Shown here in pieces: positions 9,391 through 19,462 of a stretch of DNA of 64,000 nucleotides; position 1 is the stretch's first letter; each line of letters starts with the position of its first letter. Both the position numbers and the translations under genes were made by a program. The notes below the pieces were generated by a model. It saw only the letters and a list, made by a program, of their open reading frames with translations, was not told the origin of the DNA and searched no databases. The DNA comes from Azospirillum brasilense (GTDB lineage: Bacteria > Pseudomonadota > Alphaproteobacteria > Azospirillales > Azospirillaceae): NCBI RefSeq assembly GCF_007827815.1, contig NZ_VITH01000005.1, positions 310,001 through 374,000 of the forward strand, written 5' to 3'.

Positions 9391-10200
9391 TCAGGCGAGC
9401 AGGCTCATCTTGTAGGGAGTGGTCTTCGACGTGCTGGACGACTTGCTCGCGTCCTCCGCCGCCCACTGCTTCAGCCGCGCCTCGCGCTCCCGCATGATCT
9501 TGTCGAACGGGCGTTCCTCGGTCGACTCGGGCGTTTTGGCGACCTTCTGGATGAAGTTCAGCTGATAGGGGATTTCGCCGATCACGTTCTTCGGCGGGAC
9601 GATCACCAGCTCGTACTGGCCGGGGTCGATCTTGAAGCTGGGCTTCTTCAGCATGTCCTCGCCCGATTTCGTCGGGTCCATCGTGTCGCCGGAGGCCACG
9701 ACCTTGCCCTCCTTGCTCATGAGGGCCCAGCGCGTGTAGGGCAGGGACATGTTGCCGACGAACTCGCCGCCCTGGGCGACGGTCAGCGTGTGCTTCTGGA
9801 CGCCGCTGTCGTTGCCGACGACGGCGCGGGCGATGCCCTTCATCTGGGCGCCGGTCGCCACCATCATGATGTTCTGGCGCTCGGTGATGTCGAGCGTGTA
9901 TTCGCGCTCGTTCACCCCGCGGACGGCCTGGGAGATCACCGCGGTGTAGGTGCCGGGGCCGAGCTTGGCGCTGGTTTCCGCCGCCTCGTTCTTCGCCTTC
10001 GCCTCGGCGACGACCTTGTTGTTCTGGTCGACGATCTTGATGTTGGTGTTGATGTCGGCGATCTTGAAATTGAATTCGCCGGTCTTCGACACCGTGAACT
10101 GGCGGTAGTCGGTGGATGCGAGGTTGGAGTCCAATTCGTTGGTGATGCCGCGGAACTGGAACCAGTTCATCGTCGAGGCATTCGGAATCGCGACGCCCAT
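9391..10200 (-). CDS. Protein of unknown function with beta-rich (PPC-like) repeats
   Basis: Start at ATG 10200, preceded by GGGGGGAGG on the minus strand; the longer reading frame from 10314 lacks such a site. The 269 residues show two similar beta-rich segments (about residues 15-110 and 120-215), each ending in a GxYxxxI motif (LGPGTYTAVISQA and IDPGQYELVIVPP), like bacterial pre-peptidase C-terminal or calx-type domains. No N-terminal signal peptide or membrane segment is visible and there are no cysteines. The C-terminal 45 residues are charged, then Ser/Thr/Lys-rich. No function is assigned; an export route other than Sec would be needed if it acts outside the cell. Confidence 0.72.
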   Translation of the reverse strand: MGVAIPNASTMNWFQFRGITNELDSNLASTDYRQFTVSKTGEFNFKIADINTNIKIVDQNNKVVAEAKAKNEAAETSAKLGPGTYTAVISQAVRGVNEREYTLDITERQNIMMVATGAQMKGIARAVVGNDSGVQKHTLTVAQGGEFVGNMSLPYTRWALMSKEGKVVASGDTMDPTKSGEDMLKKPSFKIDPGQYELVIVPPKNVIGEIPYQLNFIQKVAKTPESTEERPFDKIMREREARLKQWAAEDASKSSSTSKTTPYKMSLLA

Positions 10201-10466
10201 GGTGGCCTCCCCCCGCTGGTCCTGTGCCGTCAGCTCCGCTTCGTCGGGCGGTCGTGCCGCAAGCCGGACCGCCGCCCGGAACGGCGGAGCCGCGCCGGCT
10301 GAAACACCCGGCACCGACAGGCTAGATTACTAAAATCCAATCTTTCTGTCAAACCGCCGCCCGATTCCAGGGGCGGGCACAAAGACCGGACGCATCCCAC
10401 TCTACAGCAGGATGCGCGACGATGCAATATTCGCCGCCCGGTTGCGCGGGGCGGCCGGCCGAAAGT

Positions 10467-10500
10467 CCCCTGCCACGCCCATGGGCGGGCGCGGCAGGGG
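10467..10500 (-). terminator. Hairpin after cysK
   Basis: CCCCTGCC pairs with GGCAGGGG, continues after one mismatch with five more pairs, and is followed on the minus strand by GACTTTC. It lies just beyond the cysK stop codon; the T tract is short, so termination efficiency is uncertain. Confidence 0.5.
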
Positions 10501-10508
10501 GCAACGGT

Positions 10509-11468
<960 letters not shown>

Positions 11469-11502
11469 TTTTCACTCCTCCGGTGTGTGGTATTTTCCCA
11501 CT

Positions 11503-11521
11503 TTCTACATCATGCGTAGAA
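11503..11521 (-). promoter_or_regulatory. Inverted repeat in the Rrf2-cysK gap (candidate operator)
   Basis: TTCTAC and GTAGAA form a perfect 6-base inverted repeat with a 7-base spacer, located between the Rrf2-type regulator gene and cysK. Such a dyad suits a dimeric regulator. Assigning it to the neighbouring Rrf2 protein is inference from position. Confidence 0.45.
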
Positions 11522-11543
11522 TTTAACCGTTTTCCGGGTGGGA

Positions 11544-11999
11544 TCAAATCGTAAAATCGATGCGGTCTTCGGTCTCGCTCTCGACGCCGGCGGTGCGGGC
11601 GCGCAGGCAGAGATCCTCGATGGTGATGTCGTCGAGCTTCTTCATGCATTCCTCCTGAAGCTCGTTCCACAGCGGACGCACCACCTTGTGCCCCAGGATG
11701 GAGCCCGCCGGCTCCTCGATGGGGTCGGTCGCGGTCTCCATGGAGCGGACCACCTTCACGATCTCGCCCAGCGTGATCCGCCGGCGCTCGCGGGCCAGCC
11801 GGTAGCCGCCGCGCGGCCCGCGCACGCCGGCCAGGACGCCGTCACGGACAAGCTGCTGGAGCACCTGCTCCAGATAGCGCTTGGGAATGCCCTGCCGGCG
11901 GGTGATCTCGCCGGACTGCACGGGTTCGGTGCCGGCGTTGTAGGCGATGTCCAGAACCGCCTCGATCGCGAACATCAGCTTCTTGGAGATGCGGAGCAT
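11544..11999 (-). CDS. Rrf2-family transcriptional regulator
   Basis: A 151-residue winged-helix regulator: N-terminal [19 protein letters not shown], recognition region IPKRYLEQVLQQLVRDGVLAGVRGPRGGYRLAR, then the dimerisation helix. The three closely spaced cysteines that hold the Fe-S cluster in IscR are missing; the only cysteines are C126 and C137 or thereabouts (EECMKK, EDLCLR). It is thus closer to CymR-like members that control cysteine metabolism, fitting its place directly before cysK. Its ATG overlaps the dut stop (ATGA). Control of cysK is inferred. Confidence 0.88.
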   Translation of the reverse strand: MLRISKKLMFAIEAVLDIAYNAGTEPVQSGEITRRQGIPKRYLEQVLQQLVRDGVLAGVRGPRGGYRLARERRRITLGEIVKVVRSMETATDPIEEPAGSILGHKVVRPLWNELQEECMKKLDDITIEDLCLRARTAGVESETEDRIDFTI

Positions 12000-12493
12000 C
12001 AGTGCTTCTCCTGCGCGGGGGCGGGCGGGGTGAACTGGCCGGTGGAGCCGAAGCCCCCGGTGCCGCGGGCGCTGTCGGGCAACGCCGCCGACTCGGCCCA
12101 GGCGGCGCGCTCGTAGCGGGCGATCACCAGCTGGGCGATGCGCTGCCCGCGTTCCACTGTGAAGGGCTGGTCGCCGTGGTTGATCAGGATCACCCCGACC
12201 TCGCCGCGGTAATCGGCGTCGATGGTGCCCGGGCTGTTCAGCACCGTGACCCCATGCTTCAGCGCCAGGCCGGAGCGCGGCCGCACCTGCGCCTCGTAGC
12301 CGTCGGGCAGGGCGAAGGCGACGCCCGTGGGAATCAGCGCGCGGCGGCCCGGCTCCAGGACGACCGGCTCCGCCAGCGCGGCCAGCAGGTCCATGCCCGC
12401 CGCGTGTTCCGTCGCGTAGGCCGGCAGGTCCAGCCCCGCGGCGTGGGCGAGCCGGACGATGGGAACGGGAATGGCGGATGCCGTTGCGCTCAC
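11999..12493 (-). CDS. dut: Deoxyuridine 5'-triphosphate nucleotidohydrolase (dUTPase)
   Basis: Hydrolyses dUTP to dUMP, keeping uracil out of DNA and feeding dTMP synthesis. The start is the GTG at 12493, overlapping the coaBC stop as GTGA; the reading frame continues far upstream only as a shadow inside coaBC. All five trimeric dUTPase motifs are present in order: [33 protein letters not shown] and [10 protein letters not shown]. At 164 residues it is slightly longer than E. coli Dut at the N-terminus. The coaBC-dut order is also found in other proteobacteria. Confidence 0.95.
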   Translation of the reverse strand: MSATASAIPVPIVRLAHAAGLDLPAYATEHAAGMDLLAALAEPVVLEPGRRALIPTGVAFALPDGYEAQVRPRSGLALKHGVTVLNSPGTIDADYRGEVGVILINHGDQPFTVERGQRIAQLVIARYERAAWAESAALPDSARGTGGFGSTGQFTPPAPAQEKH

Positions 12494-13752
12494 GGAATGG
12501 TCTCCTGGGGGGTGGTGTCGGGGGTGGGGGGCGGGTTGAAATGCCGGGCGATGGCCTCGGCCAGGCGGGCGGCCACGGCGTCCTTGCCCATGGTGGGCCA
12601 GTCCTCGGCGCCGTCGGCGCGGATCAGGTGGACGGTGTTGTCGGCCCCGCCGAAGGTGGTGGTGCCCGGCGACACGTCGTTGGCGACGATCCAGTCGCAG
12701 CCCTTGCGGGCGCGCTTGGCGGTCGCGTAGTCCACCACGTTGCCGGTCTCCGCGGCGAAGCCGACGACCAGCGCCGGGCGGCGCGGTCCGGCCTGGGACA
12801 GGGTCGCCAGGATGTCGGGGTTCTCGGTCAGGGTCAGGCTCGGCGGGCCGCCGCCGTCCTTCTTCAGCTTGCGGTCCGACTCGCCGGCCACGCGCCAGTC
12901 GGCAACGGCGGCGGCGCAGACCGCGATGTCCGCGGGCAGGGCCGACTCGCAGGCCGCCAGCATCTCCCGCGCCGTCTCGATGGGGCGCACGGTGCAGCCG
13001 GGCGGGTCGGGCAGGCGGGTCGGGCCGGTGACCAGCGTCACCTCCGCCCCCAGCCGGCGCAGCGCCTCGGCGATGGCGTGGCCCTGCTTGCCGGAGGAGC
13101 GGTTGGCGATGTAGCGCACCGGGTCGATGGGTTCGACGGTCGGACCGCTGGTGACCAGCGCGCGCTTGCCGGCCAGCGGCTTGGGCGCGTCCAGCTCCTC
13201 GAAATGGGTGGCGATGGCCTGGACGATCTCCATCGGCTCGGCCATGCGCCCGAATCCGTACTCGCCGCAGGCCATCTCGCCCTTGTTCGGGCCGACCCGG
13301 CGCACGCCGCGCTTTTCCAGAAGCGCGAGGTTGTCGCGGGTCGCCGGATGCTCCCACATGCGGACGTTCATCGCCGGGGCGACGAGCACCGGCTTGTCGG
13401 TGGCCAGCAGCACGGTGGCGGCCAGATCGTCGGCCATGCCGGCGGCCATGCGGGCCAGCAGGTTGGCGGTGGCCGGGGCGACGACCAGCAGGTCGGCGTC
13501 GCGCGACAGCTGGATGTGCCCCATCTCCGATTCGTCGGTCAGGGACCACAGGTCCTGGTAGACGGTATCCTCGGTCAGCGCCTGCACGGACAGTGGCGTG
13601 ACGAACTGCGCCCCGGCCCGGGTCAGGACCGCGCGCACGCGCACGCCCCGCTCCTTCAGGCGGCGGATCAGCTCCAGGCTCTTGTAGGCCGCGATGCCGC
13701 CCGCGATGACGAGCAGGATGCGCTTGCCGGACAGCACGGATGTTTCGGCCAC
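12490..13752 (-). CDS. coaBC: Bifunctional phosphopantothenoylcysteine decarboxylase / phosphopantothenate-cysteine ligase
   Basis: Two consecutive steps of coenzyme A synthesis. The N-terminal flavoprotein half (about residues 8-190) has [11 protein letters not shown], the histidine in [11 protein letters not shown], the PAMNVRMW substrate motif and the catalytic cysteine in GEMACGEYG. The C-terminal CoaB half (about 195-410) has [26 protein letters not shown] and the lysine-containing KLKKDGG motif. The 420-residue length fits the fused enzyme. It begins a translationally coupled chain coaBC-dut-Rrf2 regulator. Confidence 0.95.
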   Translation of the reverse strand: MAETSVLSGKRILLVIAGGIAAYKSLELIRRLKERGVRVRAVLTRAGAQFVTPLSVQALTEDTVYQDLWSLTDESEMGHIQLSRDADLLVVAPATANLLARMAAGMADDLAATVLLATDKPVLVAPAMNVRMWEHPATRDNLALLEKRGVRRVGPNKGEMACGEYGFGRMAEPMEIVQAIATHFEELDAPKPLAGKRALVTSGPTVEPIDPVRYIANRSSGKQGHAIAEALRRLGAEVTLVTGPTRLPDPPGCTVRPIETAREMLAACESALPADIAVCAAAVADWRVAGESDRKLKKDGGGPPSLTLTENPDILATLSQAGPRRPALVVGFAAETGNVVDYATAKRARKGCDWIVANDVSPGTTTFGGADNTVHLIRADGAEDWPTMGKDAVAARLAEAIARHFNPPPTPDTTPQETIP

Positions 13753-14033
13753 GGGGGTCCGCCGCTCCTTGCTATGGATTTTGTAGAATTCAGATATTCC
13801 ATCACGACGCCCGGTACAAGCGTCCTTCGCTGATCCTCACAGCGAATCCGGTGTGAAATGCACATCCATGACCGGAATGTGAAACCATGGATGGGATATT
13901 TCGTTGCGCGACCGCATTCCGGGTCTTTCGCCCGCGGCCCGTCATCGCGTAGAGTGCATTTTTAAGGATTTGCTGATAACCAGTGCAATCCGACTGTCTT
14001 TTTCCGCATTTTCCATTTGAATTCAAACGGTCC

Positions 14034-15461
14034 ATGCCCGCCCGCTCAACGCCGATCCTTCTCGTCGAAGACACGCCGTCACTGGCCCGCGTCTATGCGG
14101 AGTTCCTGAAGAAGGACTGCACCTCCGTCACCACGGTGGAGACGGGGGCGGCGGCGCTGGAGCAGCTGGCCGACGGCGCGCCGCGGATCGTGCTGCTGGA
14201 CCTCCAGCTTCCCGACATGCACGGGATGGACGTGCTGAAGCGGATCAGCGCCCAGGCGCTGCCTTGCGCGGTCATCATCATCACCGCCCACGGCTCGGTC
14301 GGGGTGGCGGTGGAGGCGATGCGCTACGGCGCCTATGATTTCCTGGTGAAGCCCTTCTCGGCGGAGCGGCTGACCGTCACCGTGCGCAACGCCATGGAGC
14401 GGCTGCGCCTCGCCCAACTCGTCGACAGCTTCGAGAAGGACCTGGGGCGCACCCGCTACCACGGCTTCCTCGGCTCCTCGCTGGCGATGCAGGCGGTCTA
14501 CCGGATCATCGACAGCGCCGCCTCCTCCCGCGCGACGGTCTTCATCACTGGCGAGTCGGGCACCGGCAAGGAGGTCTGCGCCGAGGCCATCCACCGGCAG
14601 AGCCCGCGGGCCGACCGTCCCTTCATCGCCATCAACTGCGGGGCCATCCCCAAGGACCTGATGGAGAGCGAGATCTTCGGCCACATGAAGGGCTCCTTCA
14701 CCGGGGCGGTGGCCGACCGCGAGGGGGCGGCGGCGCGGGCCAACGGCGGCACCCTGTTCCTCGACGAGATCTGCGAGCTGGCGCCCGACCTGCAGACCAA
14801 GCTGCTGCGCTTCATCCAGACCGGCACCTTCACGCCGGTCGGCGGCAGCCGGTTGGAGAAGGTCGATCTGCGCATCATCTGCGCGACCAACCGCGACCCC
14901 CTGCGCGAGGTCGAGGAGGGGCGCTTCCGCGAGGACCTCTACTACCGGCTGCACGTCATCCCCATCCACCTGCCGCCGCTGCGCGAGCGCGAGGACGACG
15001 TGCTGGAGATCTGCCGCCAGTTCCTGGCCGATTATACGCGGGAGGAGGGCAAGGGCTTCGTCCGCTTCTCCCCGGCGGCGGAGCAGGCGCTGCGCACCTA
15101 CCACTGGCCGGGCAACGTCCGGCAGGTGCAGAACGTGGTGCGCAACATCGTGGTGCTGCACGACGGCGACACGGTGACGCCGGCCATGCTGCCGGCCCCG
15201 CTCGGCACCCCGGCGGGGACCGCCGCGCCGGTCCCCGGCAACGGCGGAAACGGTCATGGCGGCGGCCATGCCCACCCTTCCGCGGCCCAGGCGCCGTCGC
15301 CCAAGACGGTGAAGCCGCTGTGGGAGGTGGAGCGCGACGCCATCGAGGAGGCCATCGCCGCCTGCGACGGCAACATCCCGCGCGCCGCGGCCCTGCTGGA
15401 GATCAGCGCCTCGACGATCTACCGCAAGCGCCTTGCCTGGCAGGCCGAGGGGAAACTCTGA
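14034..15461 (+). CDS. Sigma54-dependent response regulator, LuxO/NtrC type
   Basis: Receiver-AAA+-Fis activator of sigma54 promoters, 475 residues from ATG 14034 (an earlier GTG at 13983 would add an AT-rich, unconserved leader). The receiver has phosphoacceptor D56 in LLDLQLP. The AAA+ domain shows Walker A GESGTGKE, the sigma54-contact loop as GSFTGA instead of GAFTGA, and Walker B LFLDEICELAP. A Gly/His/Pro-rich linker leads to a Fis-type helix-turn-helix (GNIPRAAALLEISASTIYRKRLAWQ), whose IYRK ending resembles LuxO. No kinase is adjacent in the same direction. Preceded by a 281-base gap and followed by a long gap before the cold-shock gene. Confidence 0.9.
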   Translation: MPARSTPILLVEDTPSLARVYAEFLKKDCTSVTTVETGAAALEQLADGAPRIVLLDLQLPDMHGMDVLKRISAQALPCAVIIITAHGSVGVAVEAMRYGAYDFLVKPFSAERLTVTVRNAMERLRLAQLVDSFEKDLGRTRYHGFLGSSLAMQAVYRIIDSAASSRATVFITGESGTGKEVCAEAIHRQSPRADRPFIAINCGAIPKDLMESEIFGHMKGSFTGAVADREGAAARANGGTLFLDEICELAPDLQTKLLRFIQTGTFTPVGGSRLEKVDLRIICATNRDPLREVEEGRFREDLYYRLHVIPIHLPPLREREDDVLEICRQFLADYTREEGKGFVRFSPAAEQALRTYHWPGNVRQVQNVVRNIVVLHDGDTVTPAMLPAPLGTPAGTAAPVPGNGGNGHGGGHAHPSAAQAPSPKTVKPLWEVERDAIEEAIAACDGNIPRAAALLEISASTIYRKRLAWQAEGKL

Positions 15462-15845
15462 CCCCCGGCCGTTCCGGGACCGCCGCACCCCTGTTTCGTT
15501 TCCGCGCCGATGGTCCAGACGAAGCATAGGCTTCGTGTGCGTTCAATTCACGCAAGACCATCGAAAGTCTTGCCGTGCCGGGACCTGCCGCCATCGGCTT
15601 ATTTCCAAATGACCAAACTGGCCACATTGGGCATATGCCGTGAAGCCGCCTTGCCGGTTCCGGTGCCATCCGGCTAGCCTCCCCTCGCGTTGCTTTGCTT
15701 GCGCTTCCGCCCGGCGCCACACCGGACCGCTTCACCGGATCGCCACGCATGTCCGCCGCGCACAGCCCATCGTCCTTCGCCGGCCCCTTGCGCCCTGCGG
15801 CGCGGACCGGCGGCGGGTCCCGACCGAGGAGCAGGAGTTCGCCTT
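15462..15845. other. Intergenic region before the cold-shock gene
   Basis: 384 bases without a credible gene. It holds a perfect 7-base inverted repeat, GCAAGAC/GTCTTGC, at 15552-15573 with an 8-base loop but no T tract, and likely the long 5' leader typical of cold-shock genes. Two short open frames that cross it toward 15845 look like shadows. No other structure was recognised. Confidence 0.5.
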
Positions 15846-16055
15846 ATGACCACCGGCACCGTCAAATGGTTCAACACCACCAAGGGATATGGCTTCATCG
15901 CGCCGGAGGCTGGCGCCAAGGACGTGTTCGTGCACATCACGGCCGTGCAGAAGTCGGGCCTTCACGCCCTGTCCGAGGGCCAGCGCGTCGAGTTCGAGGT
16001 CGCGCGCGGCAACAACGGCAAGGACGCCGCGGTCAACATCAGCGTCATGGAGTGA
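15846..16055 (+). CDS. cspA: Cold-shock domain protein
   Basis: A 69-residue single cold-shock domain that binds single-stranded RNA or DNA and prevents secondary structure. Start ATG 15846 is preceded by AGGAG. It begins MTTGTVKWFNTTKGYGFIAP, with RNP1 (KGYGFI) and RNP2 (VFVHI) intact and the usual SEGQRVEFEV strand. Only seven bases separate its stop from the convergent stop of the hybrid kinase. The product could be a cold-inducible or constitutive paralogue; the sequence does not decide this. Confidence 0.93.
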   Translation: MTTGTVKWFNTTKGYGFIAPEAGAKDVFVHITAVQKSGLHALSEGQRVEFEVARGNNGKDAAVNISVME

Positions 16056-16062
16056 AGCGGCG

Positions 16063-19000
16063 TCATGACGTGACGTAGCCGCGGAGCCGGTAGGCCTCCA
16101 CGGCTTCCCGGGTGAGGCGGGGGATGTCGCGGCACAGCGACCTCACCTCACCCACCGCGTTGCTCCGGCAGGCCAGCTCCAGCGCCCGGGCGGCCGCCGA
16201 CAGGTCGCGGGCGCCGAAGGTCCCCGCGGTGCTCTTCAGCGTGTGGGCCTCTTTCGCCAGCCCGGCGAGATCGGCCGGGTTCCCGTCCGCCGCCGCGGCA
16301 CCGCCGCGGGCGATGCGTTCGGCCCGCTCCAGCGTCTCCTCCACGAACTGCCGGATGACGTCGGCCAGAAGCTCCGCGTCGAGATCCTGGGCGAGCTGCT
16401 GCAGCACCTCCATGTCCAGGACGCCTCGGCCCGGGACGCCTCTGTCGGGCGCCCCTTCCACCGCCGGGACCGCGCCCTCCTCGGGCGCGGGGGGCGCAAC
16501 GGGGTCCGGCGGGGCGGCGTCCAGCCAGCGGGCCACCGTCTCCAGCAGATGCGGGCGGTCGATGGGCTTGGCCACATGCCCGTTCATCCCGGCGGCCAGA
16601 CAGCGGTCGCGGTCGCTGTCCATGGCGTCGGCGGTCATGGCGATGATGGGGACGCTGCCGGCCGGCGGCGGCAGGCCGCGCAGACGGCGTGTGGCGGTCA
16701 GCCCGTCCATCTCGGGCATGGCGAGGTCCATCAGCACCAGCCCGTAGGGCGACGGGCCGGACGCCGCGGCCTGCACCGCCTCCAGCGCCTCCCGCCCGTT
16801 GCTGACGATGTCGACCCGATGGCCGGCGCCGCGCAGCAGCAGGGCGGCGACCATCTGGTTGGTCGGGCTGTCCTCCACCAAGAGAATCCGTCGGCCCGTG
16901 CCGGCGGAAGGTGGGGCGGCCGGACCCTGCGGGCGCGGCTCCGCGGCGGGCGGCGGCTCGGCCACGCTCCGCCCGGTGACGGCGGCGAGCAGGCGGGATG
17001 GGCGGGCTGGCTTCGTCACTGTGGCGTCGGCGCCGTTGCCGTCGCCGCCCAGGTTGCGGTGCGGCAGGGCGAGCCGGACGATCCGCCCCACGCCCCGCGC
17101 GCGCAGCCGGTCGGTCAGCGAGCCGGCGACCGGGGTTTCCACGCTGCCGATCACCGCGATGCCGGCGGCGGGCAGGGTGCCGGCGTCCAGCCCGGCCACC
17201 ATCGCCATGACGTCCGGCGCGCTCACCGTCGCCCCCCAGGAGCGGATCTGTTCAGCCAGCGCCCGCCGGGCGACGGGATTGGATTCCAGAAGCAGGACGG
17301 TCTGCCCGGCCAACGGCGGCTCCCCGTCGGCGCGCGCCGTCCCCGGCTCCAGCGGCAGGGTGAACCAGAAGCGGCTGCCCTGGCCGGCGGCGCTGTCGAA
17401 GCCGATGCTTCCCCCCATCATCTCGACCAGCCGCTTGGAGATGGCCAGCCCCAGACCGGCGCCGTCGTGGCGGCGCGACAGGCGGGGATGGACCTGGGAG
17501 AACTCCGTGAACAGCTCGGCCTGGGCGTCCTGCGGAATGCCGATGCCGGTGTCGGCCACCTCGAAGCGCAGGCGCGGCGGCGCCTGGCCGTCGCCGTCCA
17601 ACTCCGACAGGGTGACGGCGACGCCGCCCTGGTCGGTGAACTTCACCGCGTTGCCGACGAGGTTCAGCAGGACCTGCCGCACCCGCCCCGAGTCGCCGCG
17701 CAGCGTCGCCGGCAGGCCGCCGGGGATGCAGACCGCCAGCTCGATCCCCTTGGCGAAGGCGCGGGCGGCCTGCAGCTCGGCCACGCTCTCCACCGTTTCG
17801 GCGGGGGAGAAGCGCCCCGACTCCAGGGTCAGCTTCCCGGCCTCCATCTTGGAGATGTCCAGGATGTCGTTCAGCATGGACAGCAGCGCCTCCGCCGACT
17901 CGCGGGCGGTGTGGGCGTAGGCGCGCTGCTCCTCCCCCAGCGGGCCGTCCAGCAGCAGGCCGAGCATGCCCAGGACGCCGTTCATCGGGGTGCGGATCTC
18001 GTGGCTGATGGTGCGCAGGAACTCCGACTTGGCGCGGCTCGCCAGCTCGGCCTGCTCCTTGGCGAGGCGGAGCTGCGCCTCGGTGCGGCGGTGGGCGGTG
18101 ATGTCGCGGAAGGACACCATCGCCATGGTCCGCCCGCGGTAGGGAACGTAGCGGGTCTCGCCCTGCACCGTCAGGCGCTCGCCGTTGCGGCGCAGGCAGA
18201 CGGTCTCGAAGGGAGCCTCGTCGCGGGCGCGGATGCGCTGCCAGGTGAGGTCGCGGTCCTCCGGCGCCATCAGCGCGGTGATCGACTGCCCGGTCAGCTC
18301 GTCCGGCGCGTAGCCCAGGATGGCGGCGGCGGCCCGGTTGGCGTCGGCGATCACCCCCTGCTCGTGCACCAGGATGCCGTCCATGGCGGCGTCCGACAGC
18401 TTGCGGAAGCGGTCCTCGCTCTCGCGCAGCGCCCGCTCCACCCGGCGGTGGTCGGTGATGTCGGTGTAGGTCATCAGGACCGAGCGGTCGGGCAGGAAGC
18501 CGGCGGTGATCTCCAGCACCCGGCCGTCGGGGCGGGTGCGCTCGATGCGGCTGACGCCCTCGGGGCGCAGGTTGGTCAGGTGGCGGGCGACGATGTCCGC
18601 CGTGTCGCCGGGGCCGAACTCGCCGCGTTCGGCCATGAAGCGCAGGAAGCCGGCCATGCTGAGGCCGGGATGGAGCGCGTCGCCCGGCAGGTCGAGCATC
18701 TCGCGCAGGCGCCGGTTGCAGGTCAGGAAATGATAGTCCGCGCTCCACACCACGAGGCCCTGCGACATGGCGCTGAAGGTGGCCTCCAGCAGGTCGGACT
18801 TGTGGGCCAGCTCCTGCTCGCGCCGCTTCAGCTCGCTGATGTCGGTGCGCAGCCCGACATAGCCGCCGTCGCTGGTCCGCCGCTCCTCGATCTTGAACCA
18901 GCGCCCGTCACCGATCCGCAACACTTGCGGCCCCTGCGGGTTGCGGTGCCGCTCCATCTCCCGCCCGACCCAGCGGTCGATGTCGCCGGGGGCGCAGTCG

Positions 19001-19431
19001 GGGTAATGGCCGGCGGCGGCGGCGCGGCGGATCAGCGATTCGAAGGGAATGCCGGGCTCCAGAGGCCCCAGCAGGGCGTAGATTTCGCGGAAACGGGCGT
19101 TGCACTGGACCAGCCGGTCGTCGGCGTCGAACAGGGCGAAGCCCTCGTTGACGACCTCGATGGCTTCGGACAGGCGGCGGTGGGCGTCGGCCGCCCGGCC
19201 GTCGGCGGCGCGGGCCTCCGCCTCGGCGCGCCGGGTGGCCTCCCGCTCGCGCAGCACCGCCAGGGCCATCACCGCGCCGGCCAGCCCGATTCCGAAAAAG
19301 GGCCAAATCAGCTCGTCGGTCCCATGTTCCAGAAGATGCTGCAGCGTGTGCAGCGCGCTCGCCATCAGAAGGAGGAACGCGACCAGGGTGAGCCAGCTCC
19401 AGCGGCGCGGCCGGCGGTGGGGGAACGGCAT
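16063..19431 (-). CDS. Hybrid sensor histidine kinase with three PAS domains, pseudo-receiver, receiver and HPt
   Basis: A 1122-residue membrane-bound multi-step phosphorelay kinase. From ATG 19431 (GGAG nearby; an ATG at 19488 would overlap the next gene upstream) it has two membrane segments (about 12-30 and 41-60), PAS-like domains near 85-200, 210-330 and 340-450, HisKA with H477 ([10 protein letters not shown]), ATPase ([28 protein letters not shown]), a receiver-like domain at about 710-815 that lacks acidic-pocket and phosphoacceptor aspartates, a true receiver with D902 ([11 protein letters not shown]), and an HPt domain with H1063 (AHTLKSTAG). With almost no periplasmic segment (about ten residues), it probably senses through the cytoplasmic PAS domains. 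Its output partner is unknown. Confidence 0.92.
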   Translation of the reverse strand: MPFPHRRPRRWSWLTLVAFLLLMASALHTLQHLLEHGTDELIWPFFGIGLAGAVMALAVLREREATRRAEAEARAADGRAADAHRRLSEAIEVVNEGFALFDADDRLVQCNARFREIYALLGPLEPGIPFESLIRRAAAAGHYPDCAPGDIDRWVGREMERHRNPQGPQVLRIGDGRWFKIEERRTSDGGYVGLRTDISELKRREQELAHKSDLLEATFSAMSQGLVVWSADYHFLTCNRRLREMLDLPGDALHPGLSMAGFLRFMAERGEFGPGDTADIVARHLTNLRPEGVSRIERTRPDGRVLEITAGFLPDRSVLMTYTDITDHRRVERALRESEDRFRKLSDAAMDGILVHEQGVIADANRAAAAILGYAPDELTGQSITALMAPEDRDLTWQRIRARDEAPFETVCLRRNGERLTVQGETRYVPYRGRTMAMVSFRDITAHRRTEAQLRLAKEQAELASRAKSEFLRTISHEIRTPMNGVLGMLGLLLDGPLGEEQRAYAHTARESAEALLSMLNDILDISKMEAGKLTLESGRFSPAETVESVAELQAARAFAKGIELAVCIPGGLPATLRGDSGRVRQVLLNLVGNAVKFTDQGGVAVTLSELDGDGQAPPRLRFEVADTGIGIPQDAQAELFTEFSQVHPRLSRRHDGAGLGLAISKRLVEMMGGSIGFDSAAGQGSRFWFTLPLEPGTARADGEPPLAGQTVLLLESNPVARRALAEQIRSWGATVSAPDVMAMVAGLDAGTLPAAGIAVIGSVETPVAGSLTDRLRARGVGRIVRLALPHRNLGGDGNGADATVTKPARPSRLLAAVTGRSVAEPPPAAEPRPQGPAAPPSAGTGRRILLVEDSPTNQMVAALLLRGAGHRVDIVSNGREALEAVQAAASGPSPYGLVLMDLAMPEMDGLTATRRLRGLPPPAGSVPIIAMTADAMDSDRDRCLAAGMNGHVAKPIDRPHLLETVARWLDAAPPDPVAPPAPEEGAVPAVEGAPDRGVPGRGVLDMEVLQQLAQDLDAELLADVIRQFVEETLERAERIARGGAAAADGNPADLAGLAKEAHTLKSTAGTFGARDLSAAARALELACRSNAVGEVRSLCRDIPRLTREAVEAYRLRGYVTS

Positions 19432-19462
19432 TCGGCGCTCCGCATGGGACGAGGCGAAAACG

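Noticed and set aside
11999..13549. 516-codon extension of dut to the left within coaBC
   Set aside because: The first 350 residues translate the coaBC gene in another frame; the GTG at 12493 overlapping the coaBC stop is the sensible start.
15601..15640. Sigma54-like promoter (TGGCCACATTGGGCA) before the cold-shock gene
   Set aside because: The GG-to-GC spacing is nine bases rather than ten and flanking bases do not match.
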